Assembly (NCBI RefSeq): GCF_905397275.1
Contig: NZ_CAJPUY010000001.1
Coordinates: 1 to 64,000, forward strand
DNA: 64,000 nucleotides
DNA from: Cupriavidus yeoncheonensis
Lineage (GTDB): Bacteria; Pseudomonadota; Gammaproteobacteria; Burkholderiales; Burkholderiaceae
Reading direction: 5' to 3'
A program made the position numbers and the translations under genes. Of the stretch, positions 60,123-64,000 are shown one piece after another (positions within the stretch are counted from its first letter, which is position 1; each line of letters begins with the position of its first letter). The notes under the pieces were generated by a model, which saw only the letters and a list, made by a program, of their open reading frames with translations, ran no database searches and was not told the origin of the DNA.

Positions 60123-61789
60123 ACGTGGTGCCCAAGCTCCGCGAAACGGACGCCATGCCGGCCGATCCGTCGCCATCTCCGTCGACGGGTGACACGCTGA
60201 TCCGCGTGGACAAGCTCTCGGTCACATTCGGCCATGGTGACGATGCCACGCGCGCAGTGCGCGAAGTCAGCTTCGACCTGCGCGCCGGCGAGCGCTATGC
60301 GCTGGTGGGCGAGTCAGGCTCCGGCAAGACGGTTACCGCGCTGGCCATGCTGCGCCTCGTGGAGGACGCCCACTACCATGGGGCGATCCGTTTCCAGGAC
60401 CGCAACCTGCTCGACGTCTCGGAACGGGAAATGCGCGCCATCCGCGGCGCGGAGATCGCCATGATCTTCCAGGAGCCGATGACCGCGCTCAATCCGCTCT
60501 ACACGATCGGCAACCAGATCGTCGAGACGCTGGCGCTGCATGAAGGGCTCGATCGGCGCGCGGCGCGCGAGCGCGCCATTGCCTTGCTGGAGCGCACCGG
60601 CATCAGCGACGCGGCCCATCGCTTCGACAGTTTTCCGCACCAGCTTTCCGGCGGCCAGCGCCAGCGCGCCATGATCGCCATGGCACTGGCCTGTCGCCCC
60701 AAGCTGCTGCTGGCCGATGAGCCGACCACGGCGCTCGACGTCACCATCCGTGCGCAGATCATGGACCTGCTGCGCGACCTGCAGACCGAATTCGGCATGG
60801 CGGTGATGCTGATCACCCATGACCTGAACCTTGTGCGCTCCTTTGCCCAGCGAGTCGGGGTCATGGAGAAGGGCGTGATGGTCGAGACCGGCGAGACCGC
60901 GCAGGTGTTTGCCTCGCCGCAGCATCCCTATACGCGCAAGCTGATCGACAGCCGGCCGCGCCGCGAGGTGCTGCCTCTCGTGCCGCTGGCGCCGACTCTG
61001 CTGGAGGCGCGCGGGCTCTGCGTCAATTACTCGCGCAAGCGCAAGGGGATGGCGGGGTGGTTCGGCAAGGACCAGTTCGCGGCCGTCAAGGACGTCGATT
61101 TCCAGTTGCGCGAGGGCGAGACCATCGGCATCGTCGGGGAATCGGGCTCGGGCAAGACCACGCTGGCCCATACGGTGCTGGCGCTGCAGGGCAAGAGCGC
61201 GGGCACCATCCATTTCCTTGGGCGCAGCTTCGACGGCGCCACGCGCAAGGACCGCTGCGACCTGCGTTCGCGCATGCAGGTGGTGTTCCAGGATCCGTTC
61301 GGGTCGCTGTCGCCGCGCATGACGATCGAGCAGATCGTCGGCGAGGGGCTGGGGCTGCACCAGCCGGGCCTGTCTCGCGAGGCCATGCGCCAGCAGGTCA
61401 TCGAGGCGCTGCGTGAAGTCGGGCTCGACCGGACGGCGCTTGGCCGCTACCCGCATGAATTCTCGGGCGGGCAGCGCCAGCGCATCGCCATCGCCCGGGT
61501 GCTGATCCTCAAGCCGCAGGTGCTTGTGCTCGACGAGCCCACTTCGGCGCTCGATGTCTCGATCCAGCAGCAGGTGCTCGGGCTGCTCTCCCAGTTGCAG
61601 CACAAGTACAACCTTAGCTACCTGTTTATCAGCCACGATCTCGCGGTGATACGCGCCATGGCGCACCGGGTCATCGTGATGAAGGCGGGCGAGGTGGTGG
61701 AGGCGGGGGAAACCGAGTCGGTTCTCGGCGCGCCGCAACATCCGTATACGCGCAAGCTGATGGCGGCTGCCCAGGTTGGTGCCGCCTGA
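60119..61789 (+). CDS. yejF: YejF-type double ABC ATPase
   Basis: This 556-residue protein with two nucleotide-binding domains energises the YejABEF importer. Domain 1 has Walker A GESGSGKTVTALAML (about 65) and signature LSGGQRQRAMIAMA; domain 2 has GESGSGKTTLAHTVL (about 345) and FSGGQRQRIAIARV. Walker B and the H-loop are intact in both (LLADEPTTALDVT, LVLDEPTSALDVS). The OppD/F C-terminal region follows each. The start overlaps the yejE stop; an internal ATG at 60155 is an alternative. Confidence 0.93.
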   Translation: MNVVPKLRETDAMPADPSPSPSTGDTLIRVDKLSVTFGHGDDATRAVREVSFDLRAGERYALVGESGSGKTVTALAMLRLVEDAHYHGAIRFQDRNLLDVSEREMRAIRGAEIAMIFQEPMTALNPLYTIGNQIVETLALHEGLDRRAARERAIALLERTGISDAAHRFDSFPHQLSGGQRQRAMIAMALACRPKLLLADEPTTALDVTIRAQIMDLLRDLQTEFGMAVMLITHDLNLVRSFAQRVGVMEKGVMVETGETAQVFASPQHPYTRKLIDSRPRREVLPLVPLAPTLLEARGLCVNYSRKRKGMAGWFGKDQFAAVKDVDFQLREGETIGIVGESGSGKTTLAHTVLALQGKSAGTIHFLGRSFDGATRKDRCDLRSRMQVVFQDPFGSLSPRMTIEQIVGEGLGLHQPGLSREAMRQQVIEALREVGLDRTALGRYPHEFSGGQRQRIAIARVLILKPQVLVLDEPTSALDVSIQQQVLGLLSQLQHKYNLSYLFISHDLAVIRAMAHRVIVMKAGEVVEAGETESVLGAPQHPYTRKLMAAAQVGAA

Positions 61790-62142
61790 CACCATTGCCG
61801 TGCAGTAAGCGCACCGCCTTCGGGCGGTGTCACGCGACTGTCATGCGGAAAGCGACATTCCAGATGCGGAAACTGAAGTAGGTCTTTGATTGGAAAGCCC
61901 TTTCCGTCAAATTTGTAACGAACTTTGACAGCGGTGTGCCAAGCCTATACCATCCCGCGAGGACTATTTTTGGGGTGGTCGCTCGTCCGCTTTAGGACGA
62001 GCCATGCACGGCTGTGTGCCTTTTGTGACCGGCGCGCTTCTTGCGTATGGTCATCCCCGCAATGATTCAGGCATCACCATCCTCGCCGGCGTTATTCGTG
62101 CGGCGTGATGGGGATGATTCGAACGATTCATCAGGAGAACCA
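61790..62142. promoter_or_regulatory. yejF-nlpC intergenic region
   Basis: This 353-bp region holds a hairpin just after yejF (CACCGCC, TTCG, GGCGGTG at about 61812-61829) that may end or stabilise the yej transcript. A promoter-like TTGACA at 61925-61930 is followed 15-17 bases later by TATACCAT. An inverted repeat at 61981-62002 (GCTCGTCC and GGACGAGC) lies downstream in the presumed leader of the NlpC gene. No coding gene is supported. Confidence 0.45.
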
Positions 62143-62829
62143 ATGCAGCGATCGGTACTTCATTCCCTGGCACGCGTTGCCGCCGGGATTGCCATTGCCT
62201 GCGGTGCGACTGTGTCGAATGGAGTGCTGGCGGATACGGTTTTCAAGGACCCCGATGCCCGCATCGATGCTTCGGCCCAAATGGGCGCGGACACGCATGT
62301 GGAAGGCAAGCGCGGCTTGCTGTCGTCGGTCGTGAATTCCACCAGCAACGTCGCCAGCAAGGCTGGCGACCTGGTCATGAACGCGCTTGGCCTGATTGGC
62401 GTGCGTTACCGCTTCGGCGGCAACAGCCCGGAATCCGGCCTGGACTGCAGCGGCTTTGTCCGCTACGTGTTCCATGACACCTTCGGCTTCATGCTGCCGC
62501 GCCGTTCCGTCGAAATCAGCCAGGTTGGCACCAATGTGGCTGTCAATGACCTGCGCCCGGGCGATCTGGTGTTCTTCAACACCATGCGTCAGACCTTCTC
62601 GCACGTTGGCATCTATATTGGCGACAACAAGTTCGTCCATGCGCCGTCCACGGGCAGCAAGATCCGCGTCGACGACATGCGCGCCGCCTATTGGGTGACG
62701 CGCTACAACGGTGCCCGCCGTATCGAGGACGGCCAGTCTTCGAACCGCGGCGACAACCTCGGGAACATGGTCGAGACGCTCAAGCGATTCGACCCGAACG
62801 CCACTGCGCGTACGCTGTACGGCGGCTGA
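62143..62829 (+). CDS. NlpC/P60 peptidoglycan hydrolase
   Basis: This 228-residue exported Cys peptidase starts at ATG 62143 with AGGAGAACC upstream. The signal peptide ends near VLADT (about 30). The NlpC/P60 domain begins near 95 (ALGLIGVRYRFGGNSPESGL). The triad is visible: Cys in GLDCSGFVRYVF, His in FSHVGIYIG, and His in FVHAPSTGSKI. Such enzymes cut gamma-D-glutamyl-diamino acid bonds in peptidoglycan stems. It stands alone with its own promoter-like region and a strong terminator. Confidence 0.93.
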   Translation: MQRSVLHSLARVAAGIAIACGATVSNGVLADTVFKDPDARIDASAQMGADTHVEGKRGLLSSVVNSTSNVASKAGDLVMNALGLIGVRYRFGGNSPESGLDCSGFVRYVFHDTFGFMLPRRSVEISQVGTNVAVNDLRPGDLVFFNTMRQTFSHVGIYIGDNKFVHAPSTGSKIRVDDMRAAYWVTRYNGARRIEDGQSSNRGDNLGNMVETLKRFDPNATARTLYGG

Positions 62830-62848
62830 AACAGGCCTGCAGGCAACA

Positions 62849-62878
62849 AGGAAGGACTGCTTCGGCAGTCCTTTTTGT
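62849..62878 (+). terminator. Rho-independent terminator after the NlpC gene
   Basis: A 9-bp stem AAGGACTGC/GCAGTCCTT with a stable TTCG tetraloop is followed by a T-run (TTTTTGTTT). It separates the NlpC gene from the convergent patatin gene and may work in both directions. Confidence 0.93.
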
Positions 62879-62895
62879 TTGTCGGGATCGCCCGG

Positions 62896-63822
62896 TTATT
62901 GCGCTGCCACGGTGCCGGCCGGCCGCAAGCGGGCCTGCTCGAGCCGCTGGCGCAACGTGGCCATCATCGCGGCAGTGGCCTGTTCGCCGGCCAGTACCGC
63001 GCGGTTGCGTGCATTGAAATCGCTGCCGCCCATGTCGGGCAGTTCGGGGCGGATCACCACGTCCGCGCGCGCGAGTGCCATCTTGTTGATCGACTGGCCC
63101 ATGATCGTCGTCGTCTGCAGGAGCACGCCGCTCTGGCCGCCATTCTTCTGGCTGGACGGGTCCGCCGAGATGTTAACGGCAATGACGAAGTCGGCGCCCA
63201 TGCTGCGTGCCGAATCCACGGGAACCGGCTCGACCAGTCCCCCATCCACATAGTCCCGGCCCTGGATGGAGACCGGCTGGAACACTCCCGGCACGCTGCT
63301 GGACGCGCGTACAGCCTGTCCCGTATTGCCGCGCCGGAACAGGATGCGCTCGCCGGTCTTGAGGTCGGTGGCCACAATGCCAAGCGGCAGTTTCATGGCC
63401 TCGATCGGGCGGTTCGAAACCAGGCGGTTCACATAGTTCTGCAGCGCCTCGCCCTTGAGCCAGCCGCCAAAACGGCTGCCGAAGGGCAGCGCCCAGTCGG
63501 CGATGGCTGCCTCGTCCATGGTCAGCGCGAGCTTGTTGAGCTCGAAGCCGCTCATGCCGGTGGCATAGAGCGCTGCGACCACCGCCCCGGCGCTGGTGCC
63601 GGTGACCAGGTCAGGGTGGATGCCCTGGGCTTCCAGTGCCTTGATCACGCCGATATGGGCAAAGCCGCGTGCGGCGCCCCCGCCCAGCGCCAGGCCGATC
63701 TTGATGGGGCGCGGTGCCGGCTGCATGGCCACCGGGTTTGCCGGCGCAGCAGGGCGCGGGCCGAACGAGCAGGCGGAAAGCAGGGCGGCTGCGGAGGCGC
63801 CGAGGAAGTGACGTCGTTGCAT
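62896..63822 (-). CDS. Patatin-like phospholipase lipoprotein
   Basis: This 308-residue protein starts at ATG 63822. The signal peptide MQRRHFLGASAAALLSAC ends in a lipobox, so it is a lipoprotein of the RssA-like patatin group. The patatin domain has the oxyanion loop LALGGGAARGFAHIG near residue 45, the nucleophile elbow GTSAGAVVAALYATG, and the catalytic Asp in DYVDGGLVEPVP. It should hydrolyse acyl esters of phospholipids at the membrane. It converges with the NlpC gene. A longer in-frame start at 63981 is possible but would bury the signal peptide. Confidence 0.92.
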   Translation of the reverse strand: MQRRHFLGASAAALLSACSFGPRPAAPANPVAMQPAPRPIKIGLALGGGAARGFAHIGVIKALEAQGIHPDLVTGTSAGAVVAALYATGMSGFELNKLALTMDEAAIADWALPFGSRFGGWLKGEALQNYVNRLVSNRPIEAMKLPLGIVATDLKTGERILFRRGNTGQAVRASSSVPGVFQPVSIQGRDYVDGGLVEPVPVDSARSMGADFVIAVNISADPSSQKNGGQSGVLLQTTTIMGQSINKMALARADVVIRPELPDMGGSDFNARNRAVLAGEQATAAMMATLRQRLEQARLRPAGTVAAQ

Positions 63823-64000
63823 GAATCGGGGTGCCAGTGGATGGGCGGAGGCGGGCGGAAACCAATATGTGACTGGATCGGCGCGAGGATGATATTTCTT
63901 CGTACTGGCCGTTCCTGTGACTCCGTGAAGCATAAATGATTCCGCTGGGGACGGTGGCGATGCCGGGCGGGCGAGGTCCATTGGCCGGCAGGGCTCCCTG

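Overview
The window reads as a stretch of a high-GC betaproteobacterial chromosome, most like Cupriavidus/Ralstonia in the Burkholderiaceae. This is an inference from gene families, not a database match. The signs are a Bug/TctC-type solute receptor, several AraC regulators next to small catabolic clusters, a polyhydroxyalkanoate (PHA) cluster, the fabI-yejABEF neighbourhood, a DUF3300/DUF2950 pair and a Burkholderia-type trimeric porin.

Region 1-13.9 kb is accessory DNA. It holds two paralogous recombinase-like genes (one frameshifted), an excisionase-like HTH gene, an IS3-family OrfA remnant fused to the 3' end of an integrase gene, and a full integrase whose C-terminal tyrosine segment is tandemly duplicated. 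A tRNA-Arg(UCU)-derived sequence lies at 7053-7130, and a second copy of its 3' end lies at 13879-13910. I read these as attachment-site repeats of one or two tandem islands. Between them sit a 2OG-Fe(II) oxygenase, a three-gene signalling set (histidine kinase, receiver-adenylyl cyclase, hybrid kinase), and two fused gene wrecks (an M23 peptidase end and an SDR with a stop codon at its catalytic Tyr).

Region 14-25.7 kb holds an arsenic operon (arsR-acr3-arsC-arsH, leftward) with a clear palindromic operator. Diverging from it are the NHEJ genes ligD and ku, followed by a MerR-TPR fusion, small envelope proteins and a SulP transporter.

Region 25.7-30.5 kb is an AraC-regulated cluster of quinone oxidoreductase, TauD-like dioxygenase and acyl-CoA ligase. 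Region 30.8-35.1 kb is an isolated, translationally coupled pair: a 1021-residue calcineurin-like metallophosphoesterase with a glycine-rich insert, and a lipoprotein predicted to form a beta-helix. This is the best candidate here for an undescribed two-component system. Region 35.3-39.7 kb has a Bug receptor, a FrnE-type DsbA, a DUF1289 protein and a BKACE enzyme, with a divergent AraC regulator.

Region 39.8-46.5 kb contains an OruR-like AraC regulator and a PHA-cycle cluster (acyl-CoA dehydrogenase, MaoC hydratase, PhaC synthase, phasin, mcl-type PhaZ depolymerase). An 86-bp pair of perfect inverted 14-mers precedes the cluster. Region 46.5-51.6 kb has a membrane diguanylate cyclase, a porin, a small hydrolase and an MFS transporter. 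The MFS promoter shares an ungapped 80-bp regulatory element with the BKACE/AraC intergenic region 13 kb away. The window ends with DUF3300/DUF2950/lipoprotein genes, fabI, yejABEF (peptide ABC importer), an NlpC/P60 hydrolase and a patatin lipoprotein.
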